Source: Taudactylus pleione (Eukaryota; Chordata; Amphibia; Anura; Myobatrachidae). From it: a stretch of 64,000 bases of DNA. The position numbers and the translations under genes are program-made. Location of the stretch: the NCBI GenBank assembly GCA_031769625.1, contig JAUIMM010000015.1, positions 24,857,001 to 24,921,000 on the forward strand, given 5' to 3'. The notes under the pieces are model-generated. The model ran no database searches, was not told where the DNA came from, and was given only the letters and a program-made list of their open reading frames with translations. Of this stretch, positions 1-10,595 are shown piece by piece (the stretch's first letter is position 1; each line of letters starts with the position of its first letter).

Positions 1-788
1 ACGTTTGTTTTAGGCAGCAGGTTATCCCATCTTCTAATTTCTTGCACACACCATTAATGCTTCACCATGAAGACAAACCAAGCAGGCAAGTCTTGCAGTA
101 TGGGCGTCTCTAACATGGGTGAAGGCTGTGCGATGCATCCTCTGAATCTGTTCATTCAATCTAGAGTAGGTCTGGGGGTATCAATGAAAAGAGGATATGT
201 CTGATGAATAGAAAAGAGAGAATCTGTGTTTTTCTGTTTCTTTTAAACCTCAATATATTGGATGGTACCTTAGCGTTTGCCATATTTCCTCCAGCCAACA
301 GTAATAGTTTTAAATTAAACGTGTGTGTGTGCGCGCGTGCATGCGTGTGTGGACTCCCTGAAATAGTAGCAATCTCCCTGAAGAGTCTAGCAATCTCACT
401 GATTTTACCTTACCTCCATTATGAAGCTGTTATGTACAAAAAAAAACAGACATATATACATTCAAATGGGATCATTAGTATCATTTCCCTGCATTTGTTA
501 TAAGGCACAATGATCCCTATGGCTACATGCATTTTCTTTTATCAACCGATCTTACTAACTACTTTTGAGCTTGTTTACATTTGGATCTAAATCAATTTTA
601 TGACACGCCTCTCAGATTTATTAGTACGCGCCCACTGTAACGCGCGCTGTGTGCGTGGTAGCCTGAGAGGCCTGGGTCATCAGGTCTCTACTTTCCAAGG
701 GAAAGATTCTTTTTTATCAAATATTCCTGTTACTGACTAATTAGTTTTGTTTGCAAACATGTATTAATTAGACCAATTATTATACTGT
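1..788. other. Non-coding stretch, no gene seen
   Basis: No conserved reading frame or recognisable repeat is visible. It holds a short GT/GC alternating microsatellite at about 320-352 and an inverted repeat (GCCTCTCAG at 607-615 against CTGAGAGGC at 663-671) around a CG-rich loop. The open frames here are short and compositionally unremarkable. Confidence 0.6.
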
Positions 789-796
789 GTTGCATG

Positions 797-1052
797 TAGG
801 GATGTGCAGGCTCGGATAGGTTCGAGTTTGCACGTGGAGTTCGGATTTTTCCCTCCAAAAAAACGGAACTCAGAACGAGGCAAAACGTCATCTTACATGG
901 ACGAACATCATCATTCCTGGACAAAAGTCCAGGAATGATGATGTTCGTCCATGTAAGATGACGTTTTGCCTCGTTCTGAGTTCCGTTTTTTTGGAGGGAA
1001 AAATCCGAACTCCACGTGCAAACTCGAACCTATCCGAGCCTGCACATCCCTA
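797..1052. mobile_element. Perfect snap-back (palindromic) hAT-type MITE, 256 bp
   Basis: Two 126-bp arms (797-922 and 927-1052) are, as read by eye, exact reverse complements around an AAAA loop. The ends read TAGGGATGTGCAGG inward from both sides. A perfect 8-bp target-site duplication GTTGCATG flanks it (789-796 and 1053-1060), which is the hAT signature. Each arm contains GAGGCAAAACGTCATC, also present in the left ends of the larger hAT copies at 38767 and (as GGCAAAACGTCATC) 50702, so I infer it derives from that family. It has no coding capacity. Perfect arms imply a recent insertion or recent gene conversion. Confidence 0.9.
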
Positions 1053-1060
1053 GTTGCATG

Positions 1061-1483
1061 ATGAGGCTCTTGCTGCTTCAATGTGTAATATGTAATGTGG
1101 AAGTAAGCAGAGAGGTTCTACGTAAGAGGATCATGTGTATGAATTTATGCTAGTTTATATTTGGCTTGAAAAATAATATTTTGGTATTTATATTTAATTA
1201 TATTAATCTATTCCTGATTATCTCTTCAAAATATACAATTTCTATGATATGTAGAAAACTCATCTAACTACAGCAATTAATTTACACAGCCCATACATTT
1301 TATGGTCCCTAATGGCCCCCATACACCTACCAATGGATCGCGAGATCCTGCGATGGGATCGGAAACGCTGATCCACTGGTCGGAAATGCTGACCTGCTAT
1401 CGATGTTCCGCGATCCCTCGGTGGATCAATGAAATTTTTCCATGTTATATTTCACCGATGTGCCAATCACAATCATATTTGCC
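1061..1483. other. Non-coding stretch with a GATC-rich segment
   Basis: AT-rich sequence followed by a GATC/CGATC-rich patch at about 1330-1430 that looks like a decayed MITE end, but I find no partner terminus. No gene is seen. Confidence 0.4.
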
Positions 1484-1775
1484 TTTAAAATACAGTCATA
1501 GTTGGGATTTAAACCTGTCACTTCATGCTTTGCAGTCACCTTACCAATTGAGCCCTCTGCTACTATAGAGAAAGACTGTGAATTCTAACTATATCAAGCT
1601 ACTACACACTCTTATTAATCTAAAATACAGTCATAAGTTGGGAATCAAACTTAGCATCTTCATGCTTTGCAGTCAGTCACCTTGCCAATTGCACCACCTG
1701 CTAGTACGGTGAAATCCTGTGAATTGTTACTATATCAAGCTACTCCACACTCTTATTAGTCTAAAATATAGTCAG
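1484..1775 (-). repeat. Tandem pair of tRNA-derived SINE-like units
   Basis: Two units of about 140 bp lie head to tail (about 1484-1620 and 1621-1770). Read on the minus strand each has a tRNA-like head with an A-box-like segment (TGGTGCAATTGG) and a B-box-like segment (GGTTTAAATCC or AGTTTGATTCC), spaced as in a tRNA gene. The units differ at many positions, so the duplication is not recent. Neither looks like a functional tRNA, because the acceptor stem cannot be closed by eye. Confidence 0.5.
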
Positions 1776-2432
1776 GTAGCAACGACCATTTTTGACGTGC
1801 GCGCCAAAGGAAGGGGGGCGCAATTTTTCATCTTGCTCTGGGCGCCAAATTCTCTAGTTATGCCTTATGGATTTGCAACCACTCACTATGGACCTGCTTC
1901 TGAGTTGGATGCAAAGTGACTGTTTTTCGTAAAGCCGCATCAGCCTGATTTACTAACTAAAGCAAGTTTCCATAATGTAATGATCTGTGCAGCTTCAAGC
2001 AGGAAACTGCACAGACCACTGTTTCTCCATCCACAACTGTAACCATCATCATTTGTATCAGCACTTGTCCCAGCCCCATGCTAGGTGCAGGACATCCATC
2101 TGACACAGGTTTCTCTTCCCCGTACACGAGACTCAGAATAGCCCAGACTCTAGGTACATACCCATGATCCTCTCACAAGGTAGTTCCATGTGCTCGCATT
2201 GTTACCACCCTCGCCCACCTCTGAAACACCCATTTTGCGCAAAGCGAGATTCTGCAAAGATCTGTCTGACGGAGATACACAACGATACGTAAATTCGCTT
2301 CTGCACATGCGCACTATGCTTACACTCACTTTTTGCATGCAAGAAAAGATATATCTCAGACTTAGAATTAGCCCCAATATGTCTATAAACGTATCCTGCA
2401 GTCGTGCTAGATAATGAGTCTTAGCTACCACA
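1776..2432. other. Non-coding stretch, possible decayed hAT end
   Basis: Around 1800-1862 the reverse complement reads GGCATAACTAGAG followed by a GGCGCC-rich segment, reminiscent of the CAGGGGCGTAACTA terminus seen complete at 17543. No second end is found. No gene is seen. Confidence 0.3.
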
Positions 2433-2440
2433 GTATCTAC

Positions 2441-3912
2441 AAGAGATGAGTGGTTTGAGTTCTGTGGAATCCAACCCACTCCGAACATAGGGGATCCAAG
2501 TCCACCCAAACCCTGTTCGGGTGTTCCCTGCCTGACTTGGATCCCCGTTCGGGGCCGAACGGCAGCCTCCTGATGTTGGATTTTCGCGAGAGAATCCGAC
2601 ATCAGGGCTCCTCTAGTGTAGGGCAGACGGCTGTGATAGCGGTCTGCCCTACACAAACACAAACACACAGCCGCCAGTGGCAGCTGTGTGTTTGTAATAG
2701 CAGCCAATGAGAGTCAGGAAGACCCTCATTGGCTGCTGCACGGAGGGAGCCGGTTGGAGCTCACTCATGAGCTCCGTCTTCCAGCTCCCTCCGCGCGTAA
2801 TACAACAGAGCAGAGTGGACGGTGGCAGGAGCGGGGATTCAGGTAAGGTTTTTTTATTTTATTTTATTTATATGTGTGTTGGTAAGGGGGCGCTACTGGG
2901 GGCACTACTACTGGGAGGCATACTACTACTGGGGGCCTGATAATGGGGGCACTACTACTGGGGGCCTGCTACTGGGGGGGCATACAACTACTGGGGGCAT
3001 GCTAATGGGGGCACTACTACTGGGGGGCATACTACTGTGGGCACTGCTACTGGGGGGCATACTTCTGGGGGGCATGCTAATGGGGCACTGCTACTGGGGG
3101 CATACTACTACTGGTGGCATGCTAATGGGGGCACTACTACTGGGGGCATACTACTACTGGGGGCCTGCTAATGGGGCACTGCTACTGGGGGCATACTACT
3201 ACTGGGGGCACTGCATAGCGGGCCCTACTACTAAGGGGACTGCATAGGGGGCACCACTACTGGGGGAATTGTGTAAGGGACACCACTGCTGGGGGCATTG
3301 TATGAGTGGCAGTACTACTGTGGGCATTGCATAAGGGGCATTACTACTGTGGGCTTTGTGTATAAGGTTCACTACTGTGGGCATTGTGTAAAAGGGGCAC
3401 TACTGTGTGTCGTAACATAAATAAGAGACACTACTTTATGGTGTAAAGTGAATCAGGGGCACTTTGTGTGGTGTAATGTGAATAAGATTGTGCACTGTGA
3501 CTCCTAGGGCCGTAGCCCACTTTGTAAACAAGTACTGTGACTCTGCAGGCCGTACCCCACTGGGTGGGTGCACTACTTTTCATTTCTGCCACTGCTGTGT
3601 GGCAATGTGTCATAGATGTGCTTTGAACTGTGGTGTCTGTGCCGCTGCGCCGCTGCTTTGTCGCTTAGTAACCAGTCAGCTCACTGCAATCTTTGGTCAA
3701 TAATGGTGAAAACTATAATTTAAACTGTAAAGTGGTCTAAATTGACTGTAAATGACTGTAAATTAAGGTTATTGAGGTTAATAATACTCTAGGAAGAAAA
3801 AAAATTATGTGATATTAGCTTTTTTTGTCAATTTTTGTAAAAAAATCCAAATCCAAAGCCAGACGACGAATTAGAACCAAATCCGGCAAAAATGGTCCGG
3901 CGCACATCCCTA
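2441..3912 (+). mobile_element. Non-autonomous hAT element with internal minisatellite (copy A)
   Basis: A 1472-bp element bounded by a perfect 8-bp target-site duplication, GTATCTAC, at 2433-2440 and 3913-3920. The right end reads inward as TAGGGATGTGCGCCGG; the left end (AAGAGATGAGTGG) is a diverged version. The left subterminal part contains nested short inverted repeats (2580-2800). A minisatellite fills 2885-3400. The last 300 bp (shared TCGCTTAG motif near 3661, then AT-rich sequence and a run of AAATCCAAATCC type) match the right end of the large hAT at 38767-49189. No transposase coding sequence remains, so mobility would have needed a relative's enzyme. Confidence 0.85.
2885..3400. 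repeat. Minisatellite, GGGGGCACTACTACTG-type units
   Basis: Irregular tandem units built from GGGGGCACTACTACTG, GGGGGCATACTACTACTG and GGGGGCATGCTAATG. They become more diverged to the right (GGGCATTGTATGAG, GGGCATTGCATAAG). Open frames crossing the array are by-products of the periodicity. It lies inside hAT copy A, between its left terminus and the region that matches the right end of other copies. Confidence 0.85.
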
Positions 3913-3982
3913 GTATCTACTCAATCTTTGAATTGGGCAAACCAGAAGTCACAGAAATTAAAAATAAAGAAATACAAAAATG

Positions 3983-3983
3983 T

Positions 3984-4018
<35 letters not shown>

Positions 4019-4030
4019 ACATATATATAT
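3983..4030. repeat. (TA)n microsatellite
   Basis: Almost uninterrupted TA dinucleotides. The Tc1 element that follows inserted at the right edge of this tract, as expected for an element with TA target preference. Confidence 0.95.
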
Positions 4031-4031
4031 G

Positions 4032-5681
4032 CAGTCAGGTGCATAAATATTGGGACATTGACAGAACTTTCATAGTTTGGCCTCTATTCACCACCACAAT
4101 GGCTTTGAGATGAAACAAACAAGATGTGCTTTAACTGCAGACTTTCAGATTTAATTTGAGGGTAATTACATCCAAATTAGGTGAACGGTGTAGGAATTAC
4201 AACGGTTTCTATATGTGCCTCCCACTTTTTAAGGGGCCAAAAGTAATGGGACAAACCAAACAATCCTAAATCTAACTTTCACTTTTTAATACTTTGTTGC
4301 AAATTCTTTGCAGGCAATTACAGCCTGAAGTCTGGAACGCATAGACATCACCAGACACTGGGTTTCATCCCTGGTGATGCTCTGCCAGGCCTCTACTGCA
4401 AATGTCTACAGTTCCTGCTTCTTCTTGGAGCATTTTCCCTTCAGTTTTGTCTTCATCAAGTGAAATGCATACTCAATCAGATTCAGGTCAGGGGATTGAC
4501 TTGGCCATTGCATAACATTCCACTTTTTAGCATTAAAAAACTCTTTGGTTGTTTGTGCAGTATGCTTCGGGTCATTGTCCATCTGCACTATGAAGTGCCG
4601 TCCAATGAGTTCTGAAGCATTTGACTGAATATGAGCATATAATATTGCCCGAAACACTTCAGAATTCATTCTGCTTCTTTTGTCAGCAGTCACATCATCA
4701 ATAAATACAAGGGAACCAGTTCCATTGGCAGCCATGCATGCCCATGCCATGACACTCCACCACCATGCTTCAATGATGAGGTAGTATGTTTTGGATCATG
4801 AGCAGTTCCTTTCCTTCTCCATACTCTTCTCTTCCCATCACTCTGGTACAAGTTGATCTTTGTCTCATCTGTCCATAGGATGTTGTTCCAGAACTGTACT
4901 GGCTTTTTTAGATGTTGTTTGGCAAACTCTAATCTGGTCATCCTCTTTTTGTTTCTCACCAATGGTTTACATCTTGTGGTGAACCCTCTATATTCACTCT
5001 TGTGAAGTCTTCTCTTGATTGTTGACTTTGACACATATACACCTACCTCCTTGAGAGTGTTCTTGATTTGGCCAACTGTTGTGAAGGGGTTTTTCTTCAC
5101 CAGGGTAATAATTCTTCCTTCATCCACCACAGTTGTTTTCCGTGGTCCTCCTGGTCTTTTGTTGTTGCTGAGCTCTGCGGTGCGTTCTTTCTTTTAAAGA
5201 ATGTTCCACACAGTTGATTTGGCCACACCTAATGTTTTTGCTATCTCTTTGATGGGTTTGTTTTGATTTTTCAGCCTAATGATGGCTTGCTTCACTGATA
5301 GTGACAGCTCTTTGGATCTCATATTGAGAGTCAACAGCAACTGATTCCAAATGCAAATGTCACACCTAGAACCAACTGCAGACCTTTTACCTGCTTAATT
5401 GATAATGAAATAATGAGGGAATAGCCCACATCTGTCCATGAAATAGCTTTTGAGTTGATAATCCCATTACTTTTGGCCCCTTAAAAAGTGGGAGGCACAT
5501 ATAGAAACCGTTGTAATTCCTACACCGTTCACCTGATTTGGATGTAATTACCCTCAAATTAAATCTGAAAGTCTGCAGTTAAAGCACATCTTGTTTGTTT
5601 CATTTCAAATCCATTGTGGTGGTGAATAGAGGCAAAAATATGAAAATTCTGTCAATGTCCCAATATTTATGCACCTGACTG
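4032..5681 (-). mobile_element. Tc1-like transposon, full-length, 1650 bp (copy 1)
   Basis: Long terminal inverted repeats begin CAGTCAGGTGCATAAATATT and extend about 210 bp inward on both sides, including a conserved CTTTTTAAGGGGCCAAAAGT block. The right TA target is intact at 5682-5683; the left one reads TG. It has exactly the same length as the copy at 10596-12245 and lies in the opposite orientation. It encodes the broken transposase at 4286-5322. Related Tc1 families are common in fish and frogs. Confidence 0.95.
4286..5322 (-). pseudogene. Tc1-type transposase pseudogene (copy 1)
   Basis: A DDE transposase relic of about 345 codons, the usual Tc1 length. The N-terminal helix-turn-helix region is followed by a GRPR-hook-like segment at about 5140-5165, then the catalytic core. 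The first aspartate sits in LWTDETKINLY, the second in QMDNDPKHT and the glutamate in LNLIEYAFH, so all three catalytic acids survive. Lesions: an in-frame TAA at codon 43 (5194-5196), a 1-bp deletion near 4757 in the GGGV stretch, and a TAG at 4406-4408, 40 codons before the natural end. The start chosen is the ATG at 5320-5322, which aligns with the start in copy 2. The protein would have cut and pasted its own element at TA sites; this copy cannot encode it. Confidence 0.93.
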
Positions 5682-5683
5682 TA

Positions 5684-8600
5684 TATAAATATAGTTATAT
5701 ATACCCATCACACATGCAGGGAGACTCATTTCCGAATGTAATAAGTAGCAGGCCCAATGTGTGCTTCCCCCCACTCCTCAAATTAGCGAACTCCAGAACA
5801 GTTGTCGTTAGTTGCCGATGGCCAGCTCCTTCCTATTGGATGGAGTGCTATCTCTAGTCGCCCCCTATATATCTGCACACACTGGCAAACTTAAACTGCC
5901 TGGCAGTGTGAACTTTCGCTGCCAGTAAGTGTAGGTGATAGGACACCCAGGAGAGCTGCATTTCTGAGCAGCAGTCCTGCTACCAAAGACATAACTAGAC
6001 ATTTTGGTGCCCTGTACCAGAAAGACCATGGTCTCATGGGGAATAGGCAGATTCCATTGCTTTAACACATGTCCAAATAATGTGAAAAATAATATATTGA
6101 ATACAATAAAATTACTTAAACCTCATAGATGGGTATATTTAATAAAGATGTAACTAATAATAAATAGGTTACTAACAGAATGATTTTTATTTAAATACCT
6201 TTCATAAACCATTAAACTGTGGGCACAAGGGACATTTCCAAAAAATTGCTGAGAATCCATAAAGTATTACCCTTAAAATAAGGGAGCAGACATGTATTTA
6301 TTACATATAGTAAAAAAGAAAAATTCATACCAAGAAAGTGGGCACTGGGTACCCTTGATAACTGATCCCCTGGATAAACGGATCTTTTCAAGGCACCAAA
6401 ATAAAGGTCCCAATGCTTACGATTCCAGGGTCAGTTGTCTGGTCAATTTGGTGCACACATCCAGGTACTGATGCATAGACCCTCCAAGGTGTCTATATTA
6501 AAATCGCCAAAAACTGGTAGTTCGGGTTTAACGCAACTTCCGGTTTACATATGCCAGTGTAAAGTCCTCATGGAAGGGAGGGCGGAAGTCCTAGGTCCTG
6601 TGCTGTCCTGTGGACCATCCATGATGCAGTTTCCTTTAGCCAATATGTGGTACTAATGTAGAGAAGGGCAGAAGTGTTTATGTGGGAAGGGGTGGAAGTG
6701 CTATATTCTGGCTTTCCTATAAGCCCCAGCCGATGATATTCCAATCATGTAGGAACACTAGCAGTTAGTTTTCATCGGTTCAAAAACCAAACAGGGGGGC
6801 TGATCGCAGATTGGGTCCTGCGTAGCCGCAGACAGCCCCTTCTGTGCCTCTGCCTGAATGACAGCCAGAGTCATTTAAGGAGCGGTGTGGGGTTGGCTGT
6901 CATTCCCGGAATCGGGCGTGTCCACCCCATTTTCCGGGAGTGGCAATCCCAGGGACTGTGTTGACTGATGCAGTGTCCTGGCCTCGCAAGCCGGCCAGCC
7001 TAAGCAAGTTAAGGTTTACTTAGTTGGCAGGTGGCCCGGCACCATCCACCATTGTGACCATCGACCACCGATGGTCTGGTGATCCCAGCCTGCGACCACC
7101 GTCACAGTGCTGGGATCGCAAATGCAGCAGGGGGTGTCATACACCTATTGCTGCATTTGCATAATAGCAAGGACAGAATTGCAAAGCTGCCTGTGTGCAG
7201 TACACACTAGAGTATATGCCTGTGTGCAGCTTTGCAATTGCGATCATTGCTTAAACACCCACAGAGTTTGCAACAGCAATGACACTTGAACTCAGTGGGT
7301 CCAGCAGCTGATCAGAGATGTAGTCTTGGTCCAGTAGATCCTTAATACAGCCTTGTCTGTGATATGATGGCATTACTCAGCTGTACTGGGGAATTGAACT
7401 GAACTAATGTAAAACAAAAAAAGTATATGATGAAACTGTAAACATATTACATACAGTATTATTAAAAGATATATGCAATATTTATATAGAAAGGAAACAT
7501 CAAATGTTTAGTCTACTTCTCATACACTACAGACAGGTGACAGCACTTCAAAATAGATTTTTAAAAAATCTGCTTCTCTTGGAAATGAAGCTGATGCTAC
7601 TGTGTATCTATCCTGTGCATTACTTCCCCATTTATGCACGGCGTGTTATTTTACATTTATAAAAGAGAAAATAAATTCTCATTCAAATTTAACTTTGTTC
7701 AATTGTACTCTTACCAAGTTATTGACCTTCAAGATACCGTACATAATAACTTCCAGCTGCACTACTTCAGTTATTCTATAACAATTCACTATTACTAACA
7801 ATACACTGCAATGACATATGGCAAGGGTTTACAACAAAGATTTGGAAAAAAAACCTTTGAGAACAGAGCATAATTGGCATACTTATTTAATCCATATTTT
7901 ATTGTGCTTTTAATGTAACATCCTATTACACTCCTTTCTGCAATAAGCTTGTGCTACATCTCTTCCCTGTAAAGTGTTCATCATTTAAATTGTAGCTACA
8001 AAAATGCTTGTTAGTGCTGTGTCTGTTGCAGTCTGAGTACAGGTTGTTGATTTCTATATATATTCAGTGCCAGAATAAGGTCCACATGGGTCCAGAGCAG
8101 AGATTCATGTAGGACCTATTGTGTGCCACAGAGGGTCTAACCAGTGATATGAGGGTGTGGTACAAGTGGTATGGGCTTGCGGTGGGGTATCGCAAGCACC
8201 ATAGCTAGCACCTACCTCCTTCAACCACCTCAATCTCTCTCCCCTCTTCATTTATACGATATGTATTGGGCTGTGACAGCCAAACCAGACCAGTGGAGGC
8301 CAGATCAGTGGGGCCAGAAGGCCTGTGTGCAATATCTGCTAGAATCAGGCAGGACTCTGTGACTTTGTGTGAAGTTGTGCACAGACTATCTGCCCTTGAC
8401 CATTAGGGCTGAAGAAGTGAAGCAGAGCCCTGAATGTTACTTGGTTGTTTTCTTGATTTCTGTTGCTGACAATATTAAAGTATAATTTTGTTTGTTTTAA
8501 CCCGGACAAGCTGTATGGTGACCCTTATTTGTGCCCCCAAATACTGCACCACTGACCATTCTACAGAATAAAATATGGTTGAGAATTGGCTCACAATTGA

Positions 8601-9269
8601 AATGTATGCAGAAATATGTGAATTGCAGCAGCAGCTTAATGTAGTGTTGTTTAAACAGAAAATTGTCTGCATACTGTATTTGAGATGCAAAAAAAGGATG
8701 AATAATTTGCTAGAAAGCAAGTGTGTAAAATCACAAATGTTAACTGGACACTTTTTTGTTTGAAGGAGAAGAAAAATAAAAGGTGTATAGAAAGTTGCTC
8801 AGTAGTTGCTGCAAATAAAAGCAAGTGTTTGTGAAGTGATGCAGCAGTGTGCAGCCAGAGAAGGGGTTAACAAACGGAAACGCAAATGTAATTCTCCTTA
8901 AAAAAGCAAGTGTTTTTAATCTGCCTCATCAGAGTTGGGTGTGGTGCAGAGCATGATTTCACAAACTAACTTAATCTCAAAGTTTGACACCCCCCTATCC
9001 TCCCCCATACTTATCCACACACAAGGGAAAAAATTATGTATAACATTGTATAACATTTTTATTTCATATTAAATTGTCCTACCTCTCAATGGCACCCATT
9101 GCTGTCCATTACACCCGCCGCCGACTCTCTGTGTCTTTTGATGCTGCTGCTGTATTCCAAAGCCAGCTTTTGAAAGAGGATGGGTAGGTAGTTCTATAGG
9201 AGGATTTCCAAAAATCAATTATTAAAAAATAAAATATATATACATACACACATAAATAGACTGGTATAC
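5684..9269. other. Long non-coding region
   Basis: No gene is recognised. The part at about 6790-7290 is richer in GC and contains paired short inverted repeats (GCAAAGCTGC near 7180 against GCAGCTTTGC near 7227) that suggest a decayed MITE, but no termini are clear. From about 7300 to 9260 the sequence is AT-rich and ordinary. Open frames of 60-80 codons show no family resemblance. Confidence 0.5.
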
Positions 9270-9424
9270 GGATAGAAGATCGACAATTGTAAAAGTCAAT
9301 AGGTTGACACCAGATGGTCGATGTGCAATAGGTCGACAGATACAAAAGGTTGACAGTGCAGAAGGCTGACAAGGTTAAAAGGTTGACAGGTGCAAATGGT
9401 CGACACACAAATGGTTGACACAAA
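9270..9424. repeat. Degenerate short repeat of GGTTGACA/GGTCGACA
   Basis: Eight to ten copies of a motif like AGGTTGACA or TGGTCGACA spaced 12-22 bp apart, separated by variable A-rich spacers. The core GTCGAC is itself palindromic. This is an unusual spacing-variable iteration rather than a classical minisatellite. Confidence 0.6.
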
Positions 9425-9704
9425 AATATATATTACACCTTAAGAATTGCAATTGAAATATTGATGACATTTTTATTGAAGCCAATTAATATCACAAATA
9501 TATCATCTACATACCGGAGACAATCTAGTTTGTGTTTGTAAACAATCCTTCTCATAGATAAACCTATTTACAAATGCCCTGCAATAGAGATTAGCTGTAG
9601 AAATTGCCACAAAAAGACCATTGGTTCTTACTTTTACATATACAGTAGTATGCATGTTCCAACTGAACACTTGTGTAGTGTAAATCTATATCAAAAGATA
9701 TCAC

Positions 9705-9873
9705 GGGGTATATTTACTAAAGTGGGTTTATAGAAATGGAGATGTTGCCCATAGCAACCAATCAGATTCTATCTATTATCTTCTATAAGGTGCTAGTTAA
9801 ATGTTAAGTAGAATCTGGTTGCTATGGGCAACATCTCCACTTCTAAAAACTCTCACTTTAGTCAATTTACCCC
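9705..9873. mobile_element. Palindromic MITE, GGGGTATATTTACTAA family
   Basis: The arms GGGGTATATTTACTAAAGTG and CACTTTAGTCAATTTACCCC surround a second pair of arms containing GGAGATGTTGCCCATAGCAA and its near complement. The same family is present at 53978-54153. I see no clear target duplication. Non-coding. Confidence 0.8.
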
Positions 9874-10360
9874 AAGGAGTTGATGTTTGCATGATCTGCG
9901 TCTAATGTTATGTATGTTTACACAGTTGTGGACAGCTGCGATGGCTCAGGTGTGTGTCTCAGCACAAGCCTTGGCCGCTGTTGCATTAGCAGATTTTTTA
10001 GCACATCCTAAGCTGCAAAACTCACAGCTGCAGGAGCATTACCCATAATTGTCACTGACGACTTCCACCGACCTAACTGTGTAATTGAGTCGATGGAAGA
10101 ACCTGTTGCTGCCCCACAAGTTGCTGTGTCTATTCTAAAATAATTCATGCCACAAGCCTCCTGTAGCAAACTTAGCAGCAAGAAATTTATGAAACACACT
10201 GGAAATTTGAAACTTCATCAGTGGTAAATTGTCAGCATGGATATACCAATGAGTGGCCCCACTCAGCCGCAATTTGCTAAATTGTAAAGCTGTACAGTAT
10301 GAGCCAGCAAAGAAACCCAACTCCCCCTATCAATGTTCATTTTGGATCTATGTATTTTAT

Positions 10361-10536
10361 CAGCACAGATGGTGTAATAGTTATCATTACCTCCTTACAG
10401 CACTGAGGTCTTGGGTTCAGTTACCATCACGGACCATACTGTGTCAAGCTTGTATATTCTCCCCGTGCTTGTATTGTTTTCCTCTGGGTATTACAATTTC
10501 CTCCCACAATCCAAAAATATACTGTTAGGTTGTGCG
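10361..10536 (+). repeat. tRNA-derived SINE
   Basis: The head carries an A-box-like stretch (TGGTGTAATAGTTATC) and a B-box-like stretch (GGTTCAGTTACC). The body contains TATTCTCCCCGTGCTTG and TTTCCTCCCACAATCC, a body shared with the copies at 52728, 57597 (minus) and 61750. It is somewhat diverged. Confidence 0.7.
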
Positions 10537-10595
10537 GTGAGGTAAATGGCTGAGGAGGCACTGGCTAGTATCAGAGCCAGATTTACAGATACATA

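Noticed and set aside
1484..1775. Functional tRNA genes
   Set aside because: A- and B-box-like motifs are present, but no cloverleaf with a closed acceptor stem can be drawn.
2150..2707. 185-codon minus-strand open frame
   Set aside because: It crosses the left border of hAT copy A and its inverted repeats, with no recognisable motif.
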